NCBI GenBank assembly: GCA_963580455.1 | Contig: OY756963.1 | Coordinates: 17,131,555-17,195,554 of the forward strand | From: Euonymus europaeus | Lineage: Eukaryota; Streptophyta; Magnoliopsida; Celastrales; Celastraceae | DNA: 64,000 nucleotides | Direction of reading: 5' to 3' | Shown: positions 11,945-23,374 of the stretch, in pieces | Layout of the letters: the number at the start of each line of letters is the position of its first letter | How positions within the stretch are numbered: the first letter of the stretch is position 1 | The notes under the pieces: model-generated | The model's database searches: none | What the model was told of the DNA's origin: nothing | Seen by the model: only the letters and a program-made list of their open reading frames with translations | Position numbers and translations under genes: made by a program

Positions 11945-12360
11945 AGTATAATGCCCAAGTCATTAAGTGATTTTAGTTGGTTAATAGACACTTAATGTGT
12001 TTAGTTGGTTAGTAGTTGCTATGCCAACTATTAACTCTATCTCATGCCTATACAAAGGCATGTCTTTCTTTGTTATAAAACATACCATACGAACAACAAT
12101 GGTAGAGAAAAAGAGAGGGTGAGAGTGAGAGTGAGGGAGAAAAAGAGGTTTTTTGTACTGCGAGATTTTTAGTTTTTCTCTTAATTTCAAAAGAGAGTAT
12201 AATTGTTCTCTCTTTATTAAATTAGAGAGAATGTTGTAACCCTCTGTTTCATAGTGAATTCTTTTATATTGATCCGTGATTTTTACCATGTTCATCAGGA
12301 GTTTTTTAATTAAAATCTGTTTGTTCAATTTCTCTTTTTACTGTTTCAAGTTCATTTAAA
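11945..12360 (+). mobile_element. Solo LTR of Ty1/copia type (degraded)
   Basis: The stretch looks like a copia LTR read on +. It has AGTTGGTTAGTAGTTGCTATG, a TATA box (TTATAAAACATACC), a GAGAGTGAGAGTGAGGGAG block just downstream, and a U5-like end with TGATCCGTGATTTTTACC, TTCATCAGG and TTTGTTCAATTTC. No coding part and no primer site flank it, so it is a solo LTR or fragment. Boundaries are approximate. Confidence 0.5.
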
Positions 12361-13709
12361 GGAATGATCATGCTCAATTTACAAAAATAATAACATAAAG
12401 AATAGGGAGATAAGATAACATTCACGAATTAATCATGCCGGAGCACTGTGACGAATCTCACAAATCTCTTGGATCCAACTAACCTTCAAACTCAAGTAAG
12501 CAAGGTCAATTGTTTGAGAAATTAATCTCGATTTTTTGTATTGATAATTGCATACCCTCAAACAGAATACAAAGTCCTATTTATCTCCGTCTGTAACCGA
12601 AGGATAAGACCATAATTAATGAAATTGACACTACTTTTGGTACGCCTCACCAGCTACCATTTATTGCTACGAAAATACAGCCATAAACGAAGGGATAAAT
12701 CCCTTTAAGTCTTGATACTGTATGGGTTGACTTCAACCACTTTTGTCGCCCATAACTTGGCCAGCAACCTTCTTAATAACTGCAGCATTATTGCTTTGAT
12801 CGATAACTCCAATAATTGCTCCCATGTCCCTATCAATGGTTACTGCATTATTTCCATCAGTGTCCAATAACTTGGTTTGGTGCTCATTAATGGTCCCATG
12901 CGTTATGCATGTACAATCTGCGTTATCTTCAATATAGATTCGCCTCTTTTATACGCAAACGTCTAGCTCGATTGTATGCGTTTTTCAAACTACGACCTTG
13001 GCCTTCATCACAATCTCCTCCTCAAATTGGCTTTCTCAAACTTCCATTTCCTCTCCACCTCAGTTTCTTCCTCCGCCAGCTTGAGGTTCTTTAAACTCAA
13101 CACTTCCTCCTTTTTTCTCGTCTTTGTTCAATTGGTGATCCCTATTGGGTTTATAGATATATGCTTTGCTTCCTGACAGGAAGCAGCTTCCTTTGTAATG
13201 TTTTTGCAGTATCAACATTCGGCACCTCAAGGCCGTCGTTTACATTCTACAGCAGCCTGTTGTCACCGGAGTTTCTCGTGTTTGCTTGCCAATTAATCTG
13301 GATACGAATCATCATCATCTGATTCTTCTTCAGAAGGTTTTCTTGTTTATGTAGTTTGCACCCCCAAGGTTATCCAAGTATGGATTCTGGTGTCTGATGG
13401 AAACCCAAGCCCAAATTACATCAATTGACATGGATCCCATAAAGATAAGGGCCTAAAATGTAGAATCCAACAACTTCTGAGTTCAGCTGCCCAATGTCAT
13501 TCTGTTCTCTTCTTTTGGAAATGAAATTTTTTAAGTGTGCTAAGACAGTGGATTTGCTTTGCCAGGGTGGTCTTATCAATTTTGACAAAACAGCTTTAAT
13601 TGCCTTTGTGTCTTGCATCAGTAATGGCTGTGCATAAATTAAAAGCTTTTGGCTACACCAGAGAATGAATTGATAGGTATGATTTATGAAAGTGTTCTTT
13701 CAGTATTCA
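12361..13709. other. Intergenic DNA, possible LTR-like fragment
   Basis: No reliable gene. At 12440-12620 the reverse strand has a TATA-like GGAGATAAATAGGACTTTG followed by an AT-rich leader, which could be part of an inverted LTR. The short open frames at 12909-13176 show no recognisable domain. Confidence 0.3.
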
Positions 13710-13713
13710 AAGA

Positions 13714-13754
13714 GTTGCTGTCAATGTGTGGAGGTCCGAACGAAAGGTGAGGGC
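13714..13754 (+). other. Possible short exon of an unidentified gene
   Basis: A good acceptor (GTGTTCTTTCAG) and a good donor (GAACGAAAG/GTGAGG) enclose about 40 bases. It could belong with the 14716-14908 stretch in one + strand host gene or gene relic. I do not recognise a product, and splice signals of this quality also occur by chance. Confidence 0.25.
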
Positions 13755-14715
13755 CAATTATTTACTGTAACAAAATCATGTGAGTTTTCCAAATTTTTTT
13801 TTATTTATTTCTTGAACCATTTAGTCTGGTTGAAAATATTATGACTGGTAAAATTTAAATTACAGAATGATGGAGGTTGTTTAATACTAACTTAATCTGC
13901 AAGATTTACCTTTAATAATTTTGCTTAAATCCTCCTTGTGCCTCTCGTCATTGTATGGAAATAGGGAGCTTAATATAAGTTGTAACCAATGCTGGCTTGT
14001 TAAAAATATAATGGCATAATTCAATGAGTAATAATATCTCTCAGTACATCTCTCTAAATGTATGTCACATATAACAGTACTTTCTTAATATTCTGGACAA
14101 GTAGAAAATGAAGAATTTCACAGAACTCGGGAAACATTCTTACAAATTTTTAGGTAATAATACCTCCCCCAGTAGTAATGAGATAAATAATTTTTCATTA
14201 TACTCATTCGCTGGTTTGTACTATCTGAATTCTTGGGAGGATTATATATGTTTCTATGGTTTCTTGTTTTTTCCTCGAGTTTTCTTTGTTAGATAATAGA
14301 TGTTGACTGTAATTAAGGAAACAAAAGGGGGTTATGGTTAAACCAACTGCCTCTCAAGAAACAAAGGAGATTTGGAGGTACTAATTCTGTGTAGACTAGC
14401 GTGCAAGTACTCTTCATTGCCCAAATTAAACATTAATCTTGAACCTTGGCATTCGTATGATGTAGCTAGTGAGGCAATTGGCTGAATTCCAGAGTGTCAT
14501 TTGTCTTCGATACTGAATTTGTTGGTTTTGGCATAGGAAATGAGGATGAGATGGATTGTTTGGCTCTTGCCTTGTAGTGGATGGGCAAGCAATGAACAGC
14601 ATGATTTGATTCCTGCCTGAATGTTCTGCTTGCTGATTTTTGCACTTCTTTTTGTATCATATTTGTAATGTTCTCTGCTCATTAAGATCTATTGGAACTG
14701 TATTTTCCCTGATAG

Positions 14716-14908
14716 TCCTTCCGAGCGCATAATTGGTCTCTCGACTACGAGAAAGCTGGCCTTGAAGAACAAAATCGTTATTGGGACTGCCGATTACTGG
14801 CACGCTCTAAGTTTGACAGCAAATATGTCATTCGTTAGAGCAATTTCACAGACAGGGATGTCCTTGTACACAATTGAGCATGGACAGCATGCATTAACGG
14901 GTGATTAG
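14716..14908 (+). other. Possible terminal exon of an unidentified gene or relic
   Basis: After a pyrimidine-rich stretch ending CCCTGATAG, a 64-codon open frame runs to TAG at 14906-14908. It has ordinary protein composition, including ERIIGLSTTRKLALKNKIV and MSLYTIEHGQHALTGD. I do not recognise the family. A competing frame carries stops. No clear upstream coding exon was found, so this may be the remnant of a captured or decayed host gene. Confidence 0.3.
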
Positions 14909-15271
14909 CCATGCATGACATCAAAGCGCATCAGCAAGACATATTTTATGAGCAAGTCGGGTAACATAATCACCAATGCTGATTAAAAGTTGTTTTACCT
15001 CCACGTCAATTTCTAAAAGTAGTCGGTTGTACATTTTTAAAGAATGAAACAAGTGCTTGATATTTGCCACCTATGGCTTCTCAATCAATTCTTTTTTATT
15101 TGTTCAAGAATCTCCCTCTTCTTCCAATTCGGTCATGTTTTTTATGTTCTGATCGATTCTGTTAGTTACACTGAACACATCTTCATTTCTTTGTTTCTTC
15201 AAGTGTCTACTAATCACTGATCATATTTTAATGGAGGAATGGTTTGGAAAATCTGACCCTAGAAGAATTTA
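14909..15271. other. Intergenic DNA
   Basis: Nothing recognisable; AT-rich sequence with no open frame of interest. Confidence 0.4.
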
Positions 15272-15795
15272 TGGTATGTTTGGTTGTGAGAATGAATGTG
15301 GAATAAGAGTGTTTTATGGAATGGGGATTTCCATTCCATCATTTGATGCAATTTTTTTTGGAATGGAGAACAAAACGACTCAATTAAATATTAATTAATA
15401 TATTTTAATAAATTAATATTAATTAATATATTTTATTTTATTTTATTTTAATTTGTTAATTTCGAATCCATTTTGTTTTATTTTGTTAATTTTGACTCAA
15501 TTTTGTTTTACTTTGTTAATTTTGATTCCATTTTGTTTAATTTTGACTCCATTTTGTTTTAATTTGTTAATTTTGACTCCATTTTATTTTAATTTATTAA
15601 TTATAAATGCACAAATAAAATATATTGATTGTACGTAATTATAAAGGAATGACATAATAGACAAAACACAATTTTATTCTCATTCTCATTCCCAATTTTT
15701 ATACATATCAAACGTGATAATCAAAATCTCATTCTCACTCTCATTCTCATTCTCATTCCCTCTCAAATCATTTTAAAAACCAAACGACCCGATAG
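15272..15795. mobile_element. MITE-like element with imperfect inverted ends
   Basis: The left end TGGTATGTTTGGTTGTGAGAATGAATG is mirrored by the right end, whose reverse complement begins GGGTCGTTTGGTTTTTAAAATG and continues into GAATGAGAATG repeats. The interior is AT-rich and non-coding. GTTTGGTT-type termini are common in plant MITEs. A 9-bp direct repeat AGAAGAATT lies at 15261 and 15808, but does not abut the inverted ends, so the class is left open. Confidence 0.45.
15455..15605. repeat. Minisatellite of about 32 bp, four to five units
   Basis: Units of the form TTTTGTTAATTTTGACTCCA repeat with small changes (CATTTTGTTTTA, ACTTTGTTAATTTTGATTCC). They lie in the middle of the MITE-like element and yield a spurious Leu/Phe-rich ORF. 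Confidence 0.75.
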
Positions 15796-15800
15796 GGTGT

Positions 15801-16019
15801 AGAGTTTAGAAGAATTCCTAATTCTAATATACTATATTTCTTAATGGGGAACTTGTAAGATCCTTTTTTGAAATAACCTTCTAAATTCTTTACATTAATG
15901 TAGGAGAAAACTCAGTACTTCCTCCCTGCAATTGGGATCAACAATAAAAACACACTAAATGGGCAGAAAAAGGTAGAAAGTATGAGAAGGGACATTGGGA
16001 ATTTTGAAAGACCATAAAT
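15801..16019. other. 3' flank of the NDR1/HIN1-like gene
   Basis: Non-coding; it should contain the 3' UTR and polyadenylation region of the minus-strand gene ending at 16020. No sharp signal can be singled out. Confidence 0.4.
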
Positions 16020-16784
16020 TTACAGCTTCAGCTTAAACCTACAATTGCTAGCTTTAATGCTAATTACTTGATTATTTGCTGCCATGCTATCCACCACCAA
16101 CATGCATTCCCCCAGTATTCTCACCTTCCTCAGCTTCAACATCCCAAGCTTGATTGCCACGGGTGCATCAACTTTCAGGTTCAATGGAATGCGCCCAGTC
16201 TGCTGTTGATCTTGCAATGCTCTTAGCAAAGTGCGTCCAGACTGCGTTTGACCAGTTAAGATTATGTCAAGCTTTGTAATGTTCTGGTGACCTTGGTAAA
16301 ATATTGGTAACGCCCCTTCACAAAGCTTTGCATTTGTGTACCATACGCTCAAGTGCCCTCCTTTCTCATAGTAAATTCCGATTCTCTTGTTTGGATTCTC
16401 GGCTGTGATTTTCACTCCGAGTTCTGCAAACAAGGTCATGTCGTAATTGAGCCTTAAATCGCTTATTCTTAGTCTGTCAACAGAGTATGTTGGAAGTTTT
16501 GGCTTGAAGACAAGATAGAGAATGCCAACTGCAGCTGCAACAATGACTAAAAGGAGGAAGAGAAGACTGATTGTCCAACATAGACATTTGCAGCACCTAC
16601 TCCTCGTCTCTGGTGGGTTTGACTGACTTACATCTACATCAGTAACAACCGCTGCAGGTTGTCGGTGATAACCGTGGCTTGGACAGCCTTTATGAGATGT
16701 CGATGTGCCTGGAGGCGACCGAGGCGCAGTTGGTGGCGGTGCTTCCACAACCACTGCTGGATGGATTTTCTGGCGGTTTGCCAT
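16020..16784 (-). CDS. NDR1/HIN1-like (NHL) LEA_2-domain membrane protein
   Basis: An intact, intronless 254-residue protein. Residues 1-60 are Pro/Ser-rich and hydrophilic. A Cys-rich RCCKCLCW (63-70) precedes one membrane segment (about 69-93, LLFLLLVIVAAAVGILYLV). The rest is a LEA_2 domain with the NHL signature ENPNKRIGIYYE (129-140), followed by GRTLLRAL and a Val/Lys-rich beta-strand tail. NHL proteins are single-pass plasma-membrane proteins with the LEA_2 domain outside the membrane core; several act in pathogen defence or abiotic stress. The length is usual for the family and the start is the first ATG of the frame, 53 bp below a TATA box. This is the only clearly intact host gene in the window. 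Which NHL subgroup it belongs to (NHL6-like is plausible) is not certain. Confidence 0.9.
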   Translation of the reverse strand: MANRQKIHPAVVVEAPPPTAPRSPPGTSTSHKGCPSHGYHRQPAAVVTDVDVSQSNPPETRSRCCKCLCWTISLLFLLLVIVAAAVGILYLVFKPKLPTYSVDRLRISDLRLNYDMTLFAELGVKITAENPNKRIGIYYEKGGHLSVWYTNAKLCEGALPIFYQGHQNITKLDIILTGQTQSGRTLLRALQDQQQTGRIPLNLKVDAPVAIKLGMLKLRKVRILGECMLVVDSMAANNQVISIKASNCRFKLKL

Positions 16785-16836
16785 ATCTTCTGTTTCGGCT
16801 GGTTGTTTTCTAATGAGTTTTAATGGCTCTCTTTAG

Positions 16837-16845
16837 TATATTATA
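16837..16845 (-). promoter_or_regulatory. TATA box of the NHL gene
   Basis: The minus strand reads ACATATAATATACTAAAG, 53 bp upstream of the start codon at 16784. It is the best TATA candidate in the region and implies a very short 5' UTR. Confidence 0.45.
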
Positions 16846-16850
16846 TGTAA

Positions 16851-17627
16851 AGAAGCAGACTTTGAGATTGCTTTTGTGACTTCAAAGATGAGCTTTTTGG
16901 GTGAAGGGTTTCTCACCTTCCTCACCTAATAACAACATGTACATCTCAAAGTATGGGGGTAGTTCAGCTAAGTAATATACACTTGTTGAGAAATTAAATA
17001 TATAAATATATATATTTTTCGTGCTTGAGCTCTATTACTTGCAGTTAAACCATATATTTTCTGGCCGGGTTGAAGAAAGCCATGTCAGCACTTCTATATT
17101 ATTATTACCAAGGTGCAGACAATGAGATGAGAAAAAGAAAAATTTTCAAACATTATTTGGTGGGGTTTTAATGAAAAATTTAATTGAGTTGGTACCAACA
17201 TGTCAAGTGATTAATCAAACAATTGATATGGGTTGACATCTGAACCCAGAACTAAAGAAGCAGAGGAAGAAACCAGCTGCGACTGAAAAACTTAAATCCT
17301 CGCTAATCCATGTATGCAAAGCCAAAATCTGAAAAATATTCCCACTGATAGCATCTCACTGGACTGGATTATGATATATAAAAAAGCAAGTATTGACATA
17401 AACGGGCTAAAAGATTGAATTCATTGATCAGAAAGGGGCCATCAATCAAACGGGGTATACTAGTTGTCTCTAGATATATCAAATAGTAATGATAATCCAC
17501 AGTTGGGATTGGAACTGCATCACAGTCCTGCATCATCCCAGAAAAAGAACATGCCTTTAGATTTGCTTTTATCAAATATAATCATGTGTCGATACACGTT
17601 TATTATACACCAGAAATCTGGGTCCGG
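16851..17627. other. Intergenic region between NHL gene and next gene
   Basis: It contains the NHL promoter side (from 16851 upward) and, toward 17627, the 3' UTR of the minus-strand gene ending at 17628. No other feature is seen. Confidence 0.4.
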
Positions 17628-17807
17628 TCACTTAATATCAATCTGTTGTGGGACTACTTCATCTGCTTTTGACCCATCAACCTCAATTTCTTCATCTGGG
17701 ATTCCAGCAACTTCCACTGTTGTTTTAAACCACTCCTTTAGAAGATCTTCATCTAAATCAAGCCTTCTGAGAACTGCAAATATCCCACCCATGAAAGCAA
17801 CTGACTC
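17628..17807 (-). CDS. Last exon of an unidentified host gene
   Basis: On the minus strand a clean acceptor (TGCTGCTTTATAG, just above 17807) opens a 59-codon frame ending in TGA at 17630-17628. The peptide starts ESVAFMGGIFAVLRRLDLDE, contains DLLKEWFKTTVEVAGIPDEE, and ends in an acidic tail with VVPQQIDIK. It looks like real coding sequence: no stop, amphipathic helices, acidic C-terminus. I do not recognise the family. The likely first exon is at 19045-19195; phases of the two do not match directly, so at least one further exon must lie in the 1.2 kb between them. Confidence 0.6.
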   Translation of the reverse strand, partial: ESVAFMGGIFAVLRRLDLDEDLLKEWFKTTVEVAGIPDEEIEVDGSKADEVVPQQIDIK

Positions 17808-19044
17808 CTATAAAGCAGCAAACATATCATTAGGATTCGTTTAAACGTATATTACATGGTTTTTATCTCGGCAAAGGATAGAAAGCACTTGACATAGCAG
17901 AACTGTGACAGACATTTCTACTTAAATCATCACAACCATCAAATGCAACAAATGCAATTGTAGAAGTGAAATGATTCAACAGAATACAAATCGAGAGCCG
18001 CGAAGCATCAACAAGGCATAGTACCTATCATAAAGCCACTTGGTTTCCAATCCACTAATCCAATGTATGCCATAAAGAATTTCGAGCCCGAAAGTATATC
18101 AACTCCTTAGTTAATAACATAAGATTTCGAGCCTATGTTTTACCTATGAATGAACTTCAAATAGTCTTGATTTTGATAAGAAGATTTTCAGAACATAATT
18201 TAGCTTCGCAGCTTTATCGACCATTTGAATCTTTAGTTAGCTCATAGGACACTCCAAGTGCATATGTCATCCATCGATATAAGGAAGAAGAAGAAAAAAG
18301 AATCGCCATTGGGCACTCTAAAGAAGAACTGTCACCAATCGGAAAGGCAAACATCAATAAAAAAGTGGATAAAATTAGCAGAAGTGCCGAAAATTGTGCC
18401 TGTAATGAATATCTAATGAGAAAGGCCAAGAAAAGCAAATCACAGGACTTGCATTTACTAGTACAAATTGAACTCATGCCCTCTCTAAATATACAAGGGG
18501 AGAGTTCTCAGTGAAGTTCAATTGTCATTTTGTAAGTAGGGTTAAAAGTTCAAAGTATCTGTTTTAGTGAAATGACCTTGCAAACCGATAGAATAGTCAG
18601 TATGGGTCACCTCATTGACAAGCATAAGTTAGTTTGCTTATTCATTAAGATTCATTAAGAATCAAAACGAAAAAGAAAACAACATCGCCGTGAATAAGAC
18701 ATCTGCAGTGGGTTCAAGGTCCGGGAGGACAGATGTCCATGGCCTTACCACAATGGTTTATTTTTAAGAGTATAAAATATAAACTCAAATGGTTTTATTC
18801 ATATTTCAGAGCGAAAGGAACAAACCTTGCTTCATTACATTTACTTCTGCTAGATAGGACAAAAAGGAGCATATCGAATTAAAAATCACAAATTTAATCA
18901 AGAAAATATTAATCTCTGTGATTATTGATTAACAAAATAGTGGGCTGTTTCTCAGATTAAAGGTTATTATTCACGAAAGATAAAATGCCTTCCGGAACAA
19001 AGTAGTTGTAGATCAATGACAGCAATAGAAATAAGCAGCAATAC
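17808..19044 (-). other. Presumed intron(s) of the unidentified gene
   Basis: AT-rich sequence between two candidate exons. The donor after 19045 leaves phase 1, whereas the last exon needs phase 0, so a middle exon is expected, but none can be picked with confidence. The 87-codon ORF on minus at 18214-18477 is hydrophobic and probably chance. Confidence 0.35.
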
Positions 19045-19195
19045 GTTGAGCCTTGAGGGCTTCTTTGAGAAGGGGTTCCTCCCGGTATTGAAGAAACACT
19101 CGCTCCCCCCGAGTGCAATTCCACAAACCTAGGCTTGTTCTTCGCATGGGTTTCAATGGGTTCTCTCTTCCGCTAGCACTTGGTTTCTTCACCAT
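19045..19195 (-). CDS. Probable first exon of the unidentified host gene
   Basis: The minus strand has ATG at 19195 followed by MVKKPSASGRENPLKPMRRT, SLGLWNCTRGERVFLQYREE and PLLKEALKAQ. A GT donor lies at CAAC/GTATTG (exon end at 19045). Composition is that of a real basic N-terminus. Upstream of the ATG is about 200 bp of non-coding, purine-rich sequence suitable as a 5' UTR. It is linked to the 17628-17807 exon only by strand, distance and plausibility. The product is not recognised. Confidence 0.5.
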
Positions 19196-20137
19196 CCCCT
19201 ACCACCCCACTAAATAATCACGTTTCATCATTTACATGTAGAAAAGAAGAAACTGTAAAAGAAGAATGAGAGTATGAGACTGAGAGGGTAGAGAAAAATA
19301 CCATTACAAGAGGAGGGGACCATTTTAGGTCCTCTCCCCCTCCTGTTCTCCCACTATTCACCCCCGTCTTATCCGTCAGATCTCAAACTTGTTTATAGGC
19401 CGTTTGATTTGCTTAATATTTTAAAGAAATTGACTCAATTAAATTATATGTAAAAGAGGCAAAAGACACATGAGCCCTTACGGCATAAGTGTAACAAATG
19501 TCTCTTTTGATGATATTGCAGAAAGATTTTTGACATTGAGTCAAAAATCTTAGAGAAATTCATCGTCGACACTGGATCTGGAAGCATGTATCCACACATG
19601 TGCATCTATTCGCCACCGGTGTATATTTCTCTCTTGTGCAATAGTTCATCACTTCCACCACCGCCGCGATTGGCGAAGTCAGAGAGGAGAGGGAGACAAT
19701 AATGTTGAGGGAGAGGAGACATACTGCAATAGCGAGGATGAGGATGAGGGCATATTGTGATTTTGAACTCTGAGAGTACGTTGAGAGGAAAGGCATTTTT
19801 TGTGCAAAATACATACGTCGTTAACGGACCTTTATATCCAATTTGGTAATTTAAACGCTCAATCACAGCAGATTATAAGTAAATTCACCCATAGAATTAT
19901 CTTACTTGACAGATGTCATACATCAAAAGGGGTGGATACTATCCTCTCTTTGTATAGGGTGGATTTAAGAAAAACCCCAAGAGGAGATTGAATTACAAAA
20001 TAGTCTCTTTAAATAACTGTACAAAAATAGTTCTCCTCTCTACTATTATATTAAATGTTTTAATCTCCTCCCTCCTGCTCGCAAACCTACTTTGCAGCTT
20101 TACGCCGCAGCTCCCGCCTAGCACTGACTTTACGGCT
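19196..20137. other. Intergenic DNA with a short protease-like string
   Basis: Mostly non-coding. At 19530-19620 the + strand reads LEKFIVDTGSGS, which contains the DTGS string of aspartic proteases, but the frame closes soon after and nothing else of such a protein is present. The minus strand has two overlapping short ORFs (19560-19866) with a hydrophobic stretch; neither is supported. The left edge of element B is at about 20138. Confidence 0.35.
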
Positions 20138-21952
20138 CCAGAGGAGACGCTAAACAGGATGACCATCACCCCGTTCGTGAAGTCGCTTAGGAGGGAGGAT
20201 CCCCCAGATAAGTTTGTTCCACCTTCTTTTGAGCTTTATGATGGAAAAACTGACCCTGTAGCTCATGTGGCGGCGTATGCGCATAAAATGGCCCTTTGGG
20301 CAGGCCGAGACGCTTTAATGTGTAAAATGTTTCCCTCCAGTCTCGGCAGGACAGCCATGAAGTGGTTTCATTTGCTCCCGGAGAACTCCATCTCTTCCTG
20401 GAAGGAGTTGGCTCGAGCATTCGTGTCAAGATTCATAGCTAATAGCAGGGAGCCAGCAACTCTAGACACGTTGTTCGCTCTAAGGCTGAGAAAAGGGGAG
20501 TCGCTGAGGGAATATGCTTCCAGATACTCTGACACGTATGCTGACGTAGAAGATTGCGATGAAAAGACTGCAGTCGCCACCTTTCGATTGGGGTTGCCGC
20601 GAGATCACAAACTAAGGGAGAGTTTGACTATGCGGCCACCAAAAAGCATGGCCGCACTGCAGGAGAAGATCAAGCAATTCGTGAAGGTGGAGGAGGACAA
20701 ACAACAAGGGGAACATCCCCTGTCTGGTGGAGCACGACATGGAGAGAAGAAGACAGAGAAGGGTAGTCGGGAGAAAGAAGCTCCGAAGGCCCCAAGCAAG
20801 ATATCTTATGAAGCTGTGAAGACTGTTTTTAAGGAGCCCATTTTTCGAATTTTGCCACAGATTAAAGGGAAGCCGTATTTTCGGCGCCCACAGAAGATGT
20901 CAGGCGATCCCTTTACTCGAAATCAACATTAAGTGGTGTTCCTACCACCAAGACAAAGGCCACAAGACTGAGGAATGTAAGGAGTTCAAGCGACACTTGG
21001 AGGATTTGGTTCGGTTGGGACATCTCCAAGAGTTCATTGACGGAGAGAAAACTGCAGAGGAGAAGAAAGTGGACGAACGGGAACCACGAAACAGGGGTAA
21101 TGACAACCCTCCGAATCAAGTCATCAACTTCATCAATGCCTTGACTCCAGAAGCAGAACTCGGAGAGGGGATGCAACGAGTATATTATAGGAGGACCCGA
21201 CACCAACAGGAGGTGATGAGCCTTGACTTCCAGCCAAAGGCGGGAGAAAAGAGACCGAGGGATGCTATTGCGGTAACCTTTACCAAAGAGGATGCCGTAG
21301 GAGTGACTTTCTCTTACTCAGACGCGCTGGTGATCACGTTAAGGACGGAGAATGCAGATGTTAAGAGGGTGATGGTAGATCAAGGGAGTTCAGCTGACAT
21401 AATGTATTACCCCTTATTCAAAAAGTTGGGGAAGACTCAAGCAGACTTGATCCCCGTCTCCACACACCTCATCGGTTTGAATGGCACTCCGGTTTGGCCG
21501 TTGGGAAAAATGCGGATCCCTGTTACTACTGGGCCGAGGATAGTAAAGGTAGATTTTATTGTTGTAGATTTACCTTCTTCTTACAATGCTATTATGGGCA
21601 AGACCTGGTTGAATGCCATAGAGGCAATTCCATCAACCTTCCACCAGATGTTGAAATTCCCACATGGGAAAGATGTTATAGAGGTCAGAGGAGACCAAGC
21701 TGCCTCGAAAGAGTGCTTCATGGCGCAAACCAAGCCGGCGGGAAGGGTGATGTTAATGGAGGAAGAGGCTCCTGTTCTCGAGGAGGTCGGGAAAGAGCCA
21801 GGTGCAAAGTCCGTGGAGGAGCTGGAGAAGATAGAGGTGACACCGGGTGATCCTGAAAGGTATTTTTTGGTTGGAACAAGCCTCCCCCAATTAGAAAATG
21901 AGTCTCTGGTCGGGATGTTGAGAAGGAATAAAGAGGTGTTCGCCTGGACACC
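20138..21952 (+). pseudogene. Element B: gag and protease of a Retand-like Ty3/gypsy element
   Basis: The frame begins mid-gag at EETLNRMTITPFVKSLRRED; the true N-terminus is missing (the inverted copy at 45795-46721 shows what precedes it). Gag core follows (MALWAGRDALMCKMFPSSLG, WKELARAFVSRF). A zinc knuckle C-x2-H-x4-GH-x4-C (WCSYHQDKGHKTEEC, about 20933-20975) comes next, then an aspartic protease with VMVDQGSSADIM and FIVVDLPSSYNAIMGKTWLN. A frameshift near 20910-20935 separates gag from the knuckle and protease. The frame ends in CGCCTGGACACC, where an LTR has inserted; the target duplicate ACACC is 21948-21952. Some 5' sequence is lost at 20138 and there is no LTR on this side. Confidence 0.85.
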
Positions 21953-22589
21953 TGTCGCAACCGGTTTTGCGAAATGAGATTTTAAATATAAATATAATAA
22001 AATATACGAAGTCGCCACCAATTGAATAGGTGCAATTGGTCACCATGAAAAATATAATTTTGGTCTACGAAAAATCCAGAAAAAAGGGTAAGCGAGTTTG
22101 TTGCGTATGGGGAAGGTGTGAGGCACCTCACAACGCCTGTTTTAAAAAACAGTTGCCGAGTTAATTTTTAATATCCCATTAAATGACTTTCCTCGAAAAT
22201 ATTAATTGTAGCGTATATAAAGTGTGATAATTATATAAGTTATACAAAAATTATATAAAATGAAAATAATATTTAGATAAGTATAATAGCTACATAGGAT
22301 AAAATAATTTGGGTAAATATATGGCTATATCAAAATAGAATAAAATGAACTTATAATATATATATATATATATTCAAATATAAAAGAATTTTATAATATA
22401 TATATATATATAAAAACTGTATTAAAAGTCTTAATATTGAGGTTCATAGGGTTTTTCCATCCAATGGCCAAATTTCCCAAGAAACACTCTCACCTCAAGA
22501 ATTTATTCGAGGGTGCATCCAATGCATTCCCCAAATCGATTCCATCGTAGGTAAAAACTTTTAATATAATTTTTATATACTACATAGGT

Positions 22590-22775
22590 TTAAAGTAAAG
22601 TAAAATAAAATATAAACCACAAATAATATAATAATGAATAAAAATAAAGTAAAATAAAAATAGAAATAGAGATAAAGATAAATAAAACAAAAATAAAATG
22701 AAATAAAAATAAAATATGATATAGATAAATAAAAATAAAAACAAAACAAGGATAAAATAAAAATAAAAATAAAAT
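22590..22775. repeat. AAATA/AAAATA-type low-complexity repeat
   Basis: A-rich repeats (AAATAAAATAAAAATAAAAT with small variations) inside the solo LTR; they produce a meaningless Phe/Tyr-rich ORF on the minus strand. Confidence 0.8.
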
Positions 22776-23374
22776 GTTGGGAACCGAGTTTTTTTTGGAA
22801 ATTATACGATATCAATTATCGCAAATCCCCTAATCCAACATATTAAAATATTAAATCACATAATTAACACATAAATCAAACAACATTAAATCAATTATTC
22901 AATTCACATATAAACACATTTCAAACAACATTCACATATAAACACGTTTCAAATAGCATATTAACAATGTTGAAGAATGATGAATGACATGCAATCTCGG
23001 TTCCCTTTTTTTAGTAGCAATCGAATATTTCAATCATGTTATTAAATTAACATAATTGAAAACTTATAATCAATTGCTTTGATGCAATAAACATACAAAA
23101 TGTCACATAGAATTTATTTTTCATGCAATTTTCAAATCCAAACATAAAACCCAAAATCCAAATAATTCATACAATTCATTGGCCCAAACCATTAAATCCA
23201 ACATACATACAAAAGTCCAAAATGCTTCACCTAATCCATTTATGGAGCCCAATTATCATCAAATGAATACTCATGTTTAAGCCCAAATAAAACACCTAAA
23301 GCCCCAAATACAATTTTAAGCCTACACACAACATTCAAATACTCAAAAACAAAAACAATAAAGAGAAATATTCA

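Noticed and set aside
15261..15816. AGAAGAATT direct repeats as a 9-bp Mutator-type target duplication
   Set aside because: The right repeat is about 13 bp away from the inverted end, so the pair does not flank the element properly.
16020..16784. NHL gene captured by a transposon
   Set aside because: No element ends or repeats flank it; it has its own TATA and normal length, as expected for a resident gene.
19530..19620. DTGS string as a sign of a host aspartic protease
   Set aside because: The frame closes shortly after and neither the flanking strands nor the second active-site motif is present.
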